A DNA stretch of 64,000 bases. It comes from Sporosarcina ureae. GTDB taxonomy: Bacteria; Bacillota; Bacilli; Bacillales_A; Planococcaceae. A program made the position numbers and the translations under genes. The DNA is taken from assembly GCF_002082015.1 (NCBI RefSeq), contig NZ_CP015109.1, positions 334,134-398,133 of the forward strand, read 5' to 3'. Below the pieces are notes generated by a model, which saw nothing but the letters and a program-made list of their open reading frames with translations, made no database searches and was not told where the DNA came from. Every line of letters begins with the position of its first letter. Within the stretch, counting starts at the first letter, position 1. Shown here one piece after another: positions 26,317 to 34,770 of this stretch.

Positions 26317-27524
26317 AATGAAGTCACCTCGCTAGTTTCTGAATCTTTCTCTTTGCCGAGTACTAGACCGGAAAGGATGGATACGCGCGAAATAATTCCT
26401 AATAACTTGCCGTCTTCAACAACAGTTATTGGATACTTCGAATCGACCGCGATTTCAATCAGTTCATTTAGCGGGGTAGTCGGAGGCACTGAAATCACTT
26501 CTTTAATGAGCATTTCATTTAGCGGGATTTCTTCTTTATATGCTTTTATCGCATCGTCAATCGTTAAAAGACCTTCGAAATGATTTTCTTTTCCAACAAC
26601 GAAGATACTTGAAGCGCCAACCTCTTCCATTTTGCGGACTGCCATACGCGGTCCATCTCTATGTGTCATCACAACTTCTGGACGTTTCATGACATGAGAA
26701 GCTTCGAGCACTTTGGAACGGTCTACATCTTTAACGAAGTCTGTAACGTAGTCGTTTGCAGGGTTTTCCAGAATTTCTTCGGCTGTTCCAATTTGAACGA
26801 TTTGTCCGTCTTTCATAATGGCAATACGGTCACCGAGTTTTAGTGCTTCATTTAAGTCATGTGTGATGAATAAAATCGTTTTTCCTAATTTGCTCTGCAA
26901 ATTCATTAATTCATTTTGCATTTCTGTCCGTATAATCGGGTCCAGCGCACTGAATGATTCATCCATTAATAATATATCCGGATCATTCGTCAATGCCCGC
27001 GCAATACCGACGCGCTGCTGCATACCACCGCTTAATTCTGATGGATAACTTGCTTCATATCCTTTCAAACCGACATCTTCAATCGTTTTTAACGCTTTTG
27101 CTTCGCGCTCTTCTTTTTTAACGCCTTGCAGTTCCAAGCCGTAAGCGACGTTGCTCAAAATCGTGCGATGAGGAAGCAAACCGAAGTTTTGGAACACCAT
27201 CGCTAATTTCTTTCTTCTCGTTTCCAGTAAATCTTTATGATTCATTTTTGTCAGGTTTTCACCATCGACAAGAATTTCACCGCTTGTCGGTTCAATAAGA
27301 CGGTTCACAAGACGGATAAGTGTTGATTTACCGCTCCCTGAAAGTCCCATAATAACGAAAACTTCACCGGTTTTCACTTGGAATGCCGCTTTATTAACCC
27401 CTACTGTCATGCCGGTTTTTTTCAGTATTTCAGGTTTTGTATGACCGTCTTCTAGCATCTTTAAGCCCTGAAGTGCGGGTGAACCAAAAATCTTCGTTAA
27501 GTTTTTCACTTCGATTTTATACAT
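26313..27524 (-). CDS. Glycine betaine/carnitine ABC transporter ATPase with CBS domains
   Basis: 403 aa, OpuAA/ProV type. Walker A GLSGSGKST, signature LSGGMQQR, Walker B ILLMDESFSALD and an H-loop in FITHDLNEAL. The C-terminal part holds two CBS domains (from VMKRPEVVMTHRDG to the end), which in this family sense ionic strength. AAGGAG lies 7 nt before the ATG. Presence inside a degradative operon suggests the importer serves both nutrition and osmoprotection. Confidence 0.94.
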   Translation of the reverse strand: MYKIEVKNLTKIFGSPALQGLKMLEDGHTKPEILKKTGMTVGVNKAAFQVKTGEVFVIMGLSGSGKSTLIRLVNRLIEPTSGEILVDGENLTKMNHKDLLETRRKKLAMVFQNFGLLPHRTILSNVAYGLELQGVKKEEREAKALKTIEDVGLKGYEASYPSELSGGMQQRVGIARALTNDPDILLMDESFSALDPIIRTEMQNELMNLQSKLGKTILFITHDLNEALKLGDRIAIMKDGQIVQIGTAEEILENPANDYVTDFVKDVDRSKVLEASHVMKRPEVVMTHRDGPRMAVRKMEEVGASSIFVVGKENHFEGLLTIDDAIKAYKEEIPLNEMLIKEVISVPPTTPLNELIEIAVDSKYPITVVEDGKLLGIISRVSILSGLVLGKEKDSETSEVTSL

Positions 27525-27572
27525 AAGAATTCTCCTTTAGTAGTCGCAGTTGAACCCTGCAGCCTGACAAGC

Positions 27573-28043
27573 TTATCGGCGAATGCCGATTGTACGTCCT
27601 GCTTGCTTAGGTATTTCCAGCTGATGATCTGCTTGCGCTTTTGTTTTGATCGTATTTGAAAATGCGGACGGAAAAGGCGCTGCTTTTCCTGTCTCAGTAT
27701 CGATCCCCATTAGCATTTGCTCACTTGTTGCAACGAGTTGACCATCTGCATTCATCATGTTGAAAAAGATATGCAATCGTTTCTCATCTGTATCAAGGAG
27801 CTGTGCAGCAATATCCAGCTTTTCACCTTCACTTGCTTCTAATAAATAACAGAGATGGGTTTCTAATGTAAAAATCGTATAACTATAAGTTTCACGGCCT
27901 TTTTCATCCAAACCGATATATTCCATAAATGAATCGACAGCCGCGCTGAACGCTTGCGCATAAGCAGCGTCGTTCATATGTCCGTTGTAATCCACCCATT
28001 CTTTTAGCACATCGGTGGAATAGTTAAATGTCTTCTGTTCCAT
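27573..28043 (-). CDS. Betainyl-CoA thioesterase (hotdog fold)
   Basis: About 156 aa. Hotdog thioesterase with the catalytic-type segment VDYNGHMNDAAYAQAFS and a later TLETHLCYL strand. In characterised carnitine pathways (CdhB of Pseudomonas; sometimes fused to carnitine dehydrogenase) such a protein hydrolyses betainyl-CoA to glycine betaine and CoA. It lies directly after the carnitine dehydrogenase gene (gap about 24 nt), as expected. ATG 28043 is preferred because of GGGGGAG spacing. Confidence 0.85.
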   Translation of the reverse strand: MEQKTFNYSTDVLKEWVDYNGHMNDAAYAQAFSAAVDSFMEYIGLDEKGRETYSYTIFTLETHLCYLLEASEGEKLDIAAQLLDTDEKRLHIFFNMMNADGQLVATSEQMLMGIDTETGKAAPFPSAFSNTIKTKAQADHQLEIPKQAGRTIGIRR

Positions 28044-28067
28044 CAAATACTCCCCCTTTTAATCAGC

Positions 28068-29027
28068 TTACTTTGAAGCTTTTGCCGGTTCATGCCAATA
28101 TTCTTCTACTAAATCAAGAAGTTTCACTAAAAACTCATTGCGCTTTACTTCCAATTCAGCAACTGAGCTTTCACCAGCATGTGTTTCACAGCCTTCAATT
28201 ACTTTTTCTTTCAGTTCATCAGTCAATTCAGGCGCTTCTAATTTCGTCCATGGCAATTTCAATGCGGGACCAAATTGTTCAAGCATATGGCGCATTCCTT
28301 TTTCTCCGCCCGCGAGATGGAATGTCAAGAATGGTCCCATTTGCGCCCAGCGTAATCCTGCCCCATATATAATAGAAGCATCAATTTCTTCAGTTGTTGC
28401 AATCCCGTCATTAACTAAATGAAGCGCTTCACGCCAAAGTGCTTCCATTAAACGGTCAGCCACATGTCCTTCGATTTCTTTTTGAATAACGAGAGGCTTC
28501 ATCGTAATAGATGTATAAAATTCTTCTGCTTGCGTGATAATTGCCGGATCCGTTTTTTGACCGCCTACTAGTTCAACTAAAGGAAGAATATAAACAGGGT
28601 TGAACGGGTGTGCAACGATAAGCCTTTCAGGATTCTGCAAGTCTTCTTGCAATGTACTTGGCATAATGCCTGAAGTACTCGAAGAAATAATCGCTTCCGG
28701 TTTTGCGTACTGATCAATTTCAGCTAAAACGCTCTTCTTTAATTCCAAACGTTCGGGCACGTTTTCCTGAATGACGACTGCGTTTTTAACAGCTTCTTCA
28801 ATAGAAGGTGCGAATGTAATACGGTCTGCAGATGTTTCAGGATTCAGTCCCATATGTTCTAACGACGGCCACGCTTGCTGAATAGCAGCTTTTGTTCGCG
28901 CTTCTGCTCCTTCAACCGGGTCATATGCGACTACTTCCAAACCTTGAGCAAGGAAACGTGCAATCCAGCCATTTCCAATAACGCCTGTGCCAATAACGGC
29001 TACTTTTTTTACAATTGGTGTACTCAT
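28068..29027 (-). CDS. L-carnitine 3-dehydrogenase
   Basis: 319 aa of the 3-hydroxyacyl-CoA dehydrogenase superfamily. The N-terminal Rossmann fold has VAVIGTGVIGNGWIARFLAQG; the catalytic histidine is in IVAHPFNPVYILPLVELVGG. The C-terminal domain has the carnitine-dehydrogenase-like GAGLRWAQMGPFLTFHLAGG. It should oxidise L-carnitine to 3-dehydrocarnitine with NAD+. The ATG overlaps the stop of the upstream BKACE gene by 1-3 nt, so they are coupled. Confidence 0.92.
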   Translation of the reverse strand: MSTPIVKKVAVIGTGVIGNGWIARFLAQGLEVVAYDPVEGAEARTKAAIQQAWPSLEHMGLNPETSADRITFAPSIEEAVKNAVVIQENVPERLELKKSVLAEIDQYAKPEAIISSSTSGIMPSTLQEDLQNPERLIVAHPFNPVYILPLVELVGGQKTDPAIITQAEEFYTSITMKPLVIQKEIEGHVADRLMEALWREALHLVNDGIATTEEIDASIIYGAGLRWAQMGPFLTFHLAGGEKGMRHMLEQFGPALKLPWTKLEAPELTDELKEKVIEGCETHAGESSVAELEVKRNEFLVKLLDLVEEYWHEPAKASK

Positions 29028-29920
29028 TACGCCTTACCTCCAACGGGGTTTTTCAGTTTATAGAATTCTCGAGCTTCTTGCGGAGTCATTATTTCAATGC
29101 CATTGCTGTGAAGCATACCGACAGCTTTATCGACGAGCTGCTCGTTTTTTGCAAATACCCCTTTTGATAAATACAAGTTATCTTCCAAGCCGACACGAAT
29201 ATTCCCGCCAAGCATTGCAGTTTGCATTGCTATTGGCAATTGCATACGTCCAATCCCAAATGCAGACCAGTGTGCATTTTCTGGAAGGCGGCTTTTAAAA
29301 TACATAATCGTTTCAGCATCCGCTTCCGCCCCCCATGGAATACCTAAGCAAAATTGGAACATCGGGTCCCCATCAATTAATCCTTCATCAATGAGCTGTT
29401 TTGCAAAACGAAGATGGCCAGTGTCGAAACATTCCAACTCAGGTTTCACACCGCTTTCCTGAATCAGTTTTGCGTGTTTACGAAGCCATTCAGCAGGACT
29501 TAAGTAAATCATATCGCCGAAGTTAAGGCTTCCGCAGTCAAGCGTACACATTTCAGGAAGCAACTCTCCGACAGGACGGTGACGCTCATCCGGCGTTTGA
29601 ATGAATGTGCCTGTACCTCCTGCAGCCGGTGTATCTAAGTTAGGAATAAAATCGCCGCCGCCACCTGCTGTAATATTAACGATCACATCAACTTCTGAAT
29701 CTCGAATTCTATCCATAATCTCTCTGTAATGCTCAACGTCATGGCTGATCCCGCCAGTTTTCGGATCACGTGCATGTATGTGAGCAACTGTTGCACCAGC
29801 TTTTGCTGATTCAATTGCAGAATCTGCAATTTCTTTCGGTGTAATCGGAACGTATTGGCTAATGCCAGTTGTGTCTCCTGCACCTGTGACTGCTGCTGTA
29901 AGTAAAACTTTATTTTTCAT
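29027..29920 (-). CDS. BKACE-family enzyme, 3-dehydrocarnitine cleavage (CdhC-like)
   Basis: 297 aa, formerly DUF849. Zinc ligands lie in the HIHARD segment (about residues 46-51) and in a second histidine pair further on; the TAAVTGAGDTT start and the ECFDTGHL segment are typical. With acetyl-CoA it should convert 3-dehydrocarnitine to betainyl-CoA and acetoacetate, feeding the thioesterase. The start at 29920 is fixed by GGAGG 8 nt upstream. It is first in the operon, with a promoter and palindromic operator before it. Confidence 0.9.
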   Translation of the reverse strand: MKNKVLLTAAVTGAGDTTGISQYVPITPKEIADSAIESAKAGATVAHIHARDPKTGGISHDVEHYREIMDRIRDSEVDVIVNITAGGGGDFIPNLDTPAAGGTGTFIQTPDERHRPVGELLPEMCTLDCGSLNFGDMIYLSPAEWLRKHAKLIQESGVKPELECFDTGHLRFAKQLIDEGLIDGDPMFQFCLGIPWGAEADAETIMYFKSRLPENAHWSAFGIGRMQLPIAMQTAMLGGNIRVGLEDNLYLSKGVFAKNEQLVDKAVGMLHSNGIEIMTPQEAREFYKLKNPVGGKA

Positions 29921-29958
29921 GAAATAACCTCCGATAATTTTCCGCCTACAGTTACTGT

Positions 29959-29972
29959 ACCGTCTAGACGGT
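29959..29972. promoter_or_regulatory. TetR-type operator at the carnitine operon promoter
   Basis: ACCGTCTAGACGGT is a perfect 14-bp palindrome; the wider context ACTGTACC-x-TC-x-x-GACGGTTT recurs before the tetR gene at 30658-30679. It lies just downstream of the predicted -10 box, where a repressor would block initiation. Confidence 0.8.
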
Positions 29973-29987
29973 TTTGATATATTGAAT

Positions 29988-30016
29988 ACTATACAGTTAT
30001 TAGAAAAGCCTTTCAA
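29988..30016 (-). promoter_or_regulatory. Sigma-A promoter of the carnitine operon
   Basis: On the minus strand TTGAAA (30016-30011) and TATAGT (29993-29988) are separated by 17 nt. The start of transcription would fall a few bases upstream of the palindromic operator. Confidence 0.75.
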
Positions 30017-30087
30017 CCCCTAGGTAACTAGCATCTCTTATGTTCTTATCAAGTAAAACCTGCTTCAAGTCTGCTATTAAGGTATTT

Positions 30088-30624
30088 CTATTGCGCGGTC
30101 CATTCACGTAATTTTTTGTAAACTAGTTCTTTTTGCTCACCCCTAATCGGGTTAATATCAAACAGGTCAGCCAGCCAAATACCATCAGACGCTAACCGGA
30201 TAATCGTAGCAATAACGGGATCAATTCCATCTTCCTCCACTTCATGTTGCCATTCCAAATAAGCTTCTCGGATCGGACGCATTAAAATTGGATTAATAGC
30301 CTTCGCAGCAAGTAATCCCGAATGCATATCTTTATTCGGATAACCTTTTTTAAACGTGACGTCTAAATACGCGCGGGTAAACTTCCCTCTTTCTTTTTCA
30401 TCTTCTTCGGCTTGTGTATTTATTTTAGTTTTATAATTCCTGGCCAAATGTTCAACCATTTTTTCAACGAGCACTTCTTTTGATTTATAATGATAGAGCA
30501 AACCGCCCTTGCTAATACCTGCTTCTGCTGCCACAGCTTCAATCGTTAAATGAAAAATCCCTTTTTCCGCAACGATCTTAGAAGCGGCGTCCAGAATATC
30601 TATTTTTCTTGTGCTCCCAGTCAT
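30088..30624 (-). CDS. TetR/AcrR family regulator of the carnitine operon
   Basis: 178 aa. N-terminal HTH (about 10-55): ILDAASKIVAEKGIFHLTIE, then AGISKGGLLYHYKSKE. The C-terminal ligand domain has the HSGLLAAKAINP segment seen in TetR_C_13-like regulators. Its own promoter region and the BKACE promoter carry matching palindromes, so it is probably an autoregulated repressor released by carnitine or a CoA intermediate. Pseudomonas uses an AraC-type activator (CdhR) for the same pathway. AAGGAGG precedes the ATG. Confidence 0.9.
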   Translation of the reverse strand: MTGSTRKIDILDAASKIVAEKGIFHLTIEAVAAEAGISKGGLLYHYKSKEVLVEKMVEHLARNYKTKINTQAEEDEKERGKFTRAYLDVTFKKGYPNKDMHSGLLAAKAINPILMRPIREAYLEWQHEVEEDGIDPVIATIIRLASDGIWLADLFDINPIRGEQKELVYKKLREWTAQ

Positions 30625-30662
30625 TTCTGTTCCTCCTTAGGGTATATCATATTATTCACTGT

Positions 30663-30676
30663 ACCATCCGGACGGT
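30663..30676. promoter_or_regulatory. TetR-type operator at the tetR promoter
   Basis: ACCATCCGGACGGT, a 14-bp palindrome with one mismatched pair, in the context ACTGTACC...GACGGTTTG shared with the site at 29954-29976. Confidence 0.75.
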
Positions 30677-30723
30677 TTGTTTTCAAATGAGGTGGGGCGG
30701 ACTTAGCTGGACAGTGTGGTTGT

Positions 30724-30814
30724 TGCGAAGTTTGTCTTGAGCGTTTCGAAGTTTTGTGGATTCTTTTCGAAGTGGCGGCTGAGTGTTGCGAAGTTCGTAT
30801 TCAATGTTGACAAG
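30724..30814. repeat. 21-nt-period array with core TT(G/T)CGAAGT
   Basis: Four units with CGAAG at 30726, 30747, 30768 and 30789, i.e. exactly 21 nt apart, and a degenerate fifth at 30810. Each unit is a conserved 9-10 nt core (TTGCGAAGTT or TTTCGAAGTT) plus 11 variable nt. It lies between the tetR promoter and the alkD remnant. No gene or start codon fits. Compare the arrays at 52871 and 58181, which share the period but not the core. Confidence 0.8.
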
Positions 30815-30927
30815 CAATAATCATTCATCAAAAAAATCTATGTAAAACAGTTTACATTGTGTCCTCTTCATCAAATCAATCATTTTTACAACTTCAAGCT
30901 ATTTTTCCAATATGGACTTGCCCTAAG

Positions 30928-31250
30928 TATATTTACTTCCTTCTTTAATGCTAAGAGTTGACAATTCCTCTCTGTGTTTATCAATAAACTGGATAACCAA
31001 TTTTGGATTTGTCTTACTATAATCTCTCAATGCCCATCCATTGCTTTATTAATGAAAAATTCATCATCATCAAGATTATTAATTAAAATCTTCTCCAAAA
31101 GTTCTTCGTTCATAGCAAACATTTGATGATTAATTACAATTCGTCTTAACCAGATATTTTCATCTAAACACCACTGCATCATTGTCTTATCAACGACTGG
31201 ATATTTAAGAGCAATATCCCCTATAATTCTATGAAAGCCGTATACTGAAC
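30928..31250 (-). pseudogene. DNA alkylation repair protein (AlkD-like) remnant
   Basis: The minus strand reads DKTMMQWCLDENIWLRRIVI, then LLEKILINNLDDDEFFINKA, and after a 1-nt frameshift at about 31035 WALRDYSKTNPKLVIQFIDK to LSIKEGSKYT and a stop. These are the C-terminal HEAT-like repeats of AlkD proteins. The N-terminal half is missing. The intact siderophore-binding gene starts just beyond, on the other strand. Confidence 0.75.
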
Positions 31251-31396
31251 TATATAAAGAAAGGAAGAATAAAAACAAATACATACGTTGTAATGAATGA
31301 GAAATATGCCAAAAAATATGCTTATTTGCATTACGGGCATTAGTATTTTCAAAGTTTTTCTTTATAAAAAGATTTTTAAAAAGAGAGGGTATTATC

Positions 31397-32371
31397 ATGA
31401 AAAAGTGGTCTTTATTTGTATTAATATTTACCTGTATGCTAGTGATCTCTGCATGCGGATCTAAAGATACGGATAAACAAGCAGACGAATCATCTAGTAC
31501 TACTCAAGAAGGTGCGGAATCAACTGAAATAAAAATTCAGCATGAACTGGATGATCAAGAAGTGGTGTTGAATAAAGTGCCAGAGAAAATTGTTGTACTA
31601 GATTTTGGTGTATTAGATACGTTGGATTCATTAGGCATTGAGGTTGCAGGTGTTCCACAAAATGTGGTACCTGAGTATCTAAAAAAGTATGCTGGATCTG
31701 AATATACAAGTGTAGGAAGTTTAGTGGAACCAGACTTTGAGGCGATTGATGGAATGAAACCGGACCTTATTATTATCGGGGATCGTCAAGCCGAAATGTA
31801 TGATGAATTTACAGGTATTGCTCCAACCGTTTATATGAGTGTCGACTTCACGAACTATATGGATTCATTTACAGACAATATGGAAACCATCGCCAACATA
31901 TTTAATAAAGAAGAGCAAATTGACAAAGAACTAACAGAAATAAATGAAAAAGTCGATGCTATTCAAGAGAAAACGAAAGATCTTGATGCGAAAACGTTGA
32001 TTGTCATGGTGAATGAAGGAAAAATAAGTGCTTATGGACCTGGTTCGCGTTACGGTGGATTCATCCATGATGTTGCTGGGTACAAAGCGGTTGATGAAAA
32101 CATTGAAAAAGCGAAATTTGGTCAAACCATTAATTTCGAATATATCACAGAAAAAAATCCAGACATCATCTTTGTTGTGGATCGTAGTGCAGTACTCAAT
32201 ACTGCTCATGATAGCACAAAGGAAATGTTTGAAAATGAACTGGTGAAAAGAACAAATGCGTATAAGAATGATCATATAATTTATCTAGATACAGAAGCAT
32301 GGTTCTATGGCGGTGGATTGCAATCATCGAAAAAGATGATTGAAGATACAAATGCCTATTGGAAAGAATAG
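31397..32371 (+). CDS. Siderophore ABC transporter substrate-binding lipoprotein (intact copy)
   Basis: 324 aa. Signal peptide with lipobox LVISAC, then a Ser/Asp/Glu-rich linker and a type-3 (helical backbone) iron-siderophore binding fold: EKIVVLDFGVLDTLDSLGIE, EPDFEAIDGMKPDLIIIGDR, then the long connecting helix and TLIVMVNEGKISAYGPGSR. It resembles the YclQ/CeuE group that binds catecholate or petrobactin-type siderophores. No permease or ATPase gene is adjacent, so it must use a transporter encoded elsewhere. GAGGG precedes the ATG. No Fur box is visible upstream. Confidence 0.9.
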   Translation: MKKWSLFVLIFTCMLVISACGSKDTDKQADESSSTTQEGAESTEIKIQHELDDQEVVLNKVPEKIVVLDFGVLDTLDSLGIEVAGVPQNVVPEYLKKYAGSEYTSVGSLVEPDFEAIDGMKPDLIIIGDRQAEMYDEFTGIAPTVYMSVDFTNYMDSFTDNMETIANIFNKEEQIDKELTEINEKVDAIQEKTKDLDAKTLIVMVNEGKISAYGPGSRYGGFIHDVAGYKAVDENIEKAKFGQTINFEYITEKNPDIIFVVDRSAVLNTAHDSTKEMFENELVKRTNAYKNDHIIYLDTEAWFYGGGLQSSKKMIEDTNAYWKE

Positions 32372-32413
32372 ATTCACACTCCCTAATTTCATTTCGCTAT
32401 GTATAGCCTAAAG

Positions 32414-32465
32414 AAAAACCATCTAAAGCTTTCGGATGATCTCCGTTTGCTTTAGATGGTTTTTT
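32414..32465 (+). terminator. Terminator of the intact siderophore-binding gene
   Basis: AAAACCATCTAAAG pairs with CTTTAGATGGTTTT, followed by T-rich sequence; homologous to the hairpin at 21181. Confidence 0.87.
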
Positions 32466-32571
32466 CTGTAGGTACTATTTTTGATCTATCTTCATTAATA
32501 AGGTAGCCCAGCATCTAAGATTTAGCAACAAATCTAGTTCAACTACTGCGCTTTATCTGTAGAACATTTAA

Positions 32572-32751
32572 TTATTCCGCTTTTCGATTGGCACTTTTGT
32601 TAAATGAGTAATAGGCAGTGCCAGCTATAAACAACCCTGTACTAACCCACATCGTTATGCCGTTCCATTCTCCTTTCGATAACGTAATATTTGCTAGATT
32701 GACAAGATGTATTGCGATAAAGAAAAAATATAATCCGGTCATCGTCTTCAT
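32572..32751 (-). CDS. Hypothetical small membrane protein, 59 aa
   Basis: ATG 32751 follows GGAGG by 9 nt. Two hydrophobic segments (about 6-22 and 33-48) join through a short polar loop (SKGEWNG). Function unknown. Confidence 0.65.
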   Translation of the reverse strand: MKTMTGLYFFFIAIHLVNLANITLSKGEWNGITMWVSTGLFIAGTAYYSFNKSANRKAE

Positions 32752-32901
32752 TACTTTAACCCTCCATCCCTTTTATTTAAAAAGGAGTTGTTTACATGTC
32801 ATATCACAATAATATATTTCATATAAAACATCTATAATTCATACGGTACTATGGAGAACATCTATTACCGGCTTTTTGTGAAAATGAGAGGAGAAGATTG
32901 T

Positions 32902-33354
32902 ATGAATGGGAATAGCATACCAGTCACATTTGAGGATATTTATAAGTTGCTTGTACAATTTAGTAATCAAATTGAGGAGGTCAGAAAAACATCATACAAT
33001 TTAACCCTCAATCTTTCGTACTCTCTACCCGATCCATGGAATCAATTTATTGATTTCTTCGATCTGGGGGGTTATTACCACCATCGTTGTCAAGGTTATG
33101 TTGAATGTTTGCGTATAACGTATGCCTATTCACAAAGGAGTATTGAAATTTGGATCCATGAATTAGTAAATCCAGCTGCTTCTAATTTCATGAACGCTAT
33201 GCAGTTAATGAATGATATCAAGGAAATTCCCGAATTTCAAGGAAGCGCCCAGTTATCTAACCTAGAACATCAAATGAACGACTTTCAAAAAACAGCGATG
33301 ATGATTTTACAATATTCCAACAACCTTGATTCAATGTTTTTGCGAGGATGTTAA
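32902..33354 (+). CDS. Hypothetical protein, 150 aa
   Basis: ATG 32902 has GAGGAG about 8 nt upstream; a longer in-frame start at 32851 has none. Helical, soluble, rich in Asn, Tyr and aromatic residues (YYHHRCQGYVECLRITYAY). No family recognised. Confidence 0.6.
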   Translation: MNGNSIPVTFEDIYKLLVQFSNQIEEVRKTSYNLTLNLSYSLPDPWNQFIDFFDLGGYYHHRCQGYVECLRITYAYSQRSIEIWIHELVNPAASNFMNAMQLMNDIKEIPEFQGSAQLSNLEHQMNDFQKTAMMILQYSNNLDSMFLRGC

Positions 33355-33357
33355 TCA

Positions 33358-33404
33358 GGTACCAGGTCCCAAATCAATTCTGAATAGTGCTGGATCCTGG
33401 TACT
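33358..33404. repeat. REP-like hairpin repeat, copy 2
   Basis: GGTACCAGGTCCC pairs with GGATCCTGGTACT around a centre containing TTCTGAATAGT. Same family as 2221-2266 and 34885-34930. Confidence 0.7.
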
Positions 33405-33409
33405 GGTAT

Positions 33410-33700
33410 TTATTGTAGCTTGTACGATTTTATTTCCTTTACTTTTCCAGAGCTTGCAGTATTACTAAACCTAAATACATCACGGAAATTAATCTTCATA
33501 CCATTAGCCAATGAAACTACCCCATTTATTGAAGCGAATTTCCCGTACGTTATTACTTGGTAAATTTCAAGGCAGTCAATGTCGGGAATAGTTTCATCAC
33601 ACAAAGTAGTAATCAGTGAACATTGAACTTCTATTTTTTTTATCTATTAATCGAAACCATATAACAGATTCATCTGCATATGCCTTGCTTCCTTCGTTTT
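33410..33700 (-). pseudogene. SnoaL/NTF2-like protein remnant
   Basis: One frame reads MLKQQNEGSKAYADESVIWF; after a shift near 33600 the next reads YGKFASINGVVSLANGMKIN, then FRDVFRFSNTASSGKVKEIK. The second part matches the usual strand order of SnoaL-like polyketide-cyclase-fold proteins (nGxxxLxdGxxxxFxDVxRF). The gene appears broken by a frameshift and an internal deletion. Confidence 0.5.
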
Positions 33701-33837
33701 GCTGCTTTAACATAGCCACTGTAAAATCAATGACTATTGCATCCTAGGTGCATTATTACATCTTTTTGATTCCTAAGGACAATGAATCACACTCTCTGCA
33801 GTGCACACTTACGTCCGATTCTAGCATACATACTTCA

Positions 33838-34140
33838 CTATTCCCCTATGTATTTCTCTTTGGTACTTACCTTCACTAAAAACGGATATAGAATGATAAC
33901 CAAAATGAATAAAATGGGAAATAAACTGAGTAGTATAGCTCCTGGCACGTCAAAGAACAATTGAATGACCAGTGGCAATAAAACGATCGGAGTTAACATC
34001 CCTACTTTCCCTTTGGATTTTTGCGTTTGATACTGTTTTTCACCGCAGTATGGGCAAGTCATGGCCGGGTCCAATGTAGACGTCTTTTTTATGGTTTGTT
34101 TCCAACTCCATTGATTATTGCAATTTTCACATGTAGGCAT
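33838..34140 (-). CDS. Zinc-ribbon membrane protein (cxxc_20_cxxc family)
   Basis: 100 aa. N-terminal zinc ribbon CENC-x(21)-CPYC, then two membrane segments (about 47-64 and 66-87). It matches the small TIGR04104-type putative zinc-finger family of Bacillales. ATG 34140 follows AGGAGG by 8 nt. Function unknown. Confidence 0.8.
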   Translation of the reverse strand: MPTCENCNNQWSWKQTIKKTSTLDPAMTCPYCGEKQYQTQKSKGKVGMLTPIVLLPLVIQLFFDVPGAILLSLFPILFILVIILYPFLVKVSTKEKYIGE

Positions 34141-34209
34141 TCTATTACCTCCTGTTTTCAAATGGCTCGATTACGTGACGTAAGCAATCGAGCTGGTTTA
34201 TGTAGAAAT

Positions 34210-34770
34210 TTACTTTCTACTAGTGGCGATGAACATCGATGCATCTTGATTCGCAAAAAGTTGTTTTCCATGATAGAAAGTCTTACATGTATTAGATGTA
34301 AATCCAACTTCGGTTAATAGACTTTTTACTTCATTATGCGTAAATCCACTATGAATTTTCGGATGACTGACTTTTTCATTTTTGTCAAAATCCACAATAA
34401 TTAGCTGGCCATCATTTGGTAAAATGCTAAATAACTTTTGCAAAATTAATTTAGTGTCGGGAATATGAAGAAGAACTAATGATACGAACACGATGTCAGC
34501 CTGAAGTTCGGGCATGTCTTCAGTGAAGTCTGAATACAGTACTTCGCAATTTGTAATGCCTCTTGCACTAATTTTGTCCTCGGCATCCTGTAACGCTTGT
34601 TTTGAAGAGTCCACGAGCACTATCGAATCTACTAAGTCCGTTAGTTCTAAACTAACTAAACCAGAACCACTGCCGTAATCTACTAACTTCTTTGATTCAT
34701 TCCCTCGTAATAATGGTCTTACTTCTTCCACAATCACGTTAACTAATTCCATTCGTTTTTCTGTTTCCAT
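34210..34770 (-). CDS. Class I SAM-dependent methyltransferase
   Basis: 186 aa. Motif I is KLVDYGSGSGLVSLEL (about 27-42), followed by an acidic residue after strand 2 (SIVLVDSSKQAL), and motif IV VFVSLVLLHIPD. The substrate cannot be told. AGGAG lies 8-9 nt before the ATG. Confidence 0.87.
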   Translation of the reverse strand: METEKRMELVNVIVEEVRPLLRGNESKKLVDYGSGSGLVSLELTDLVDSIVLVDSSKQALQDAEDKISARGITNCEVLYSDFTEDMPELQADIVFVSLVLLHIPDTKLILQKLFSILPNDGQLIIVDFDKNEKVSHPKIHSGFTHNEVKSLLTEVGFTSNTCKTFYHGKQLFANQDASMFIATSRK

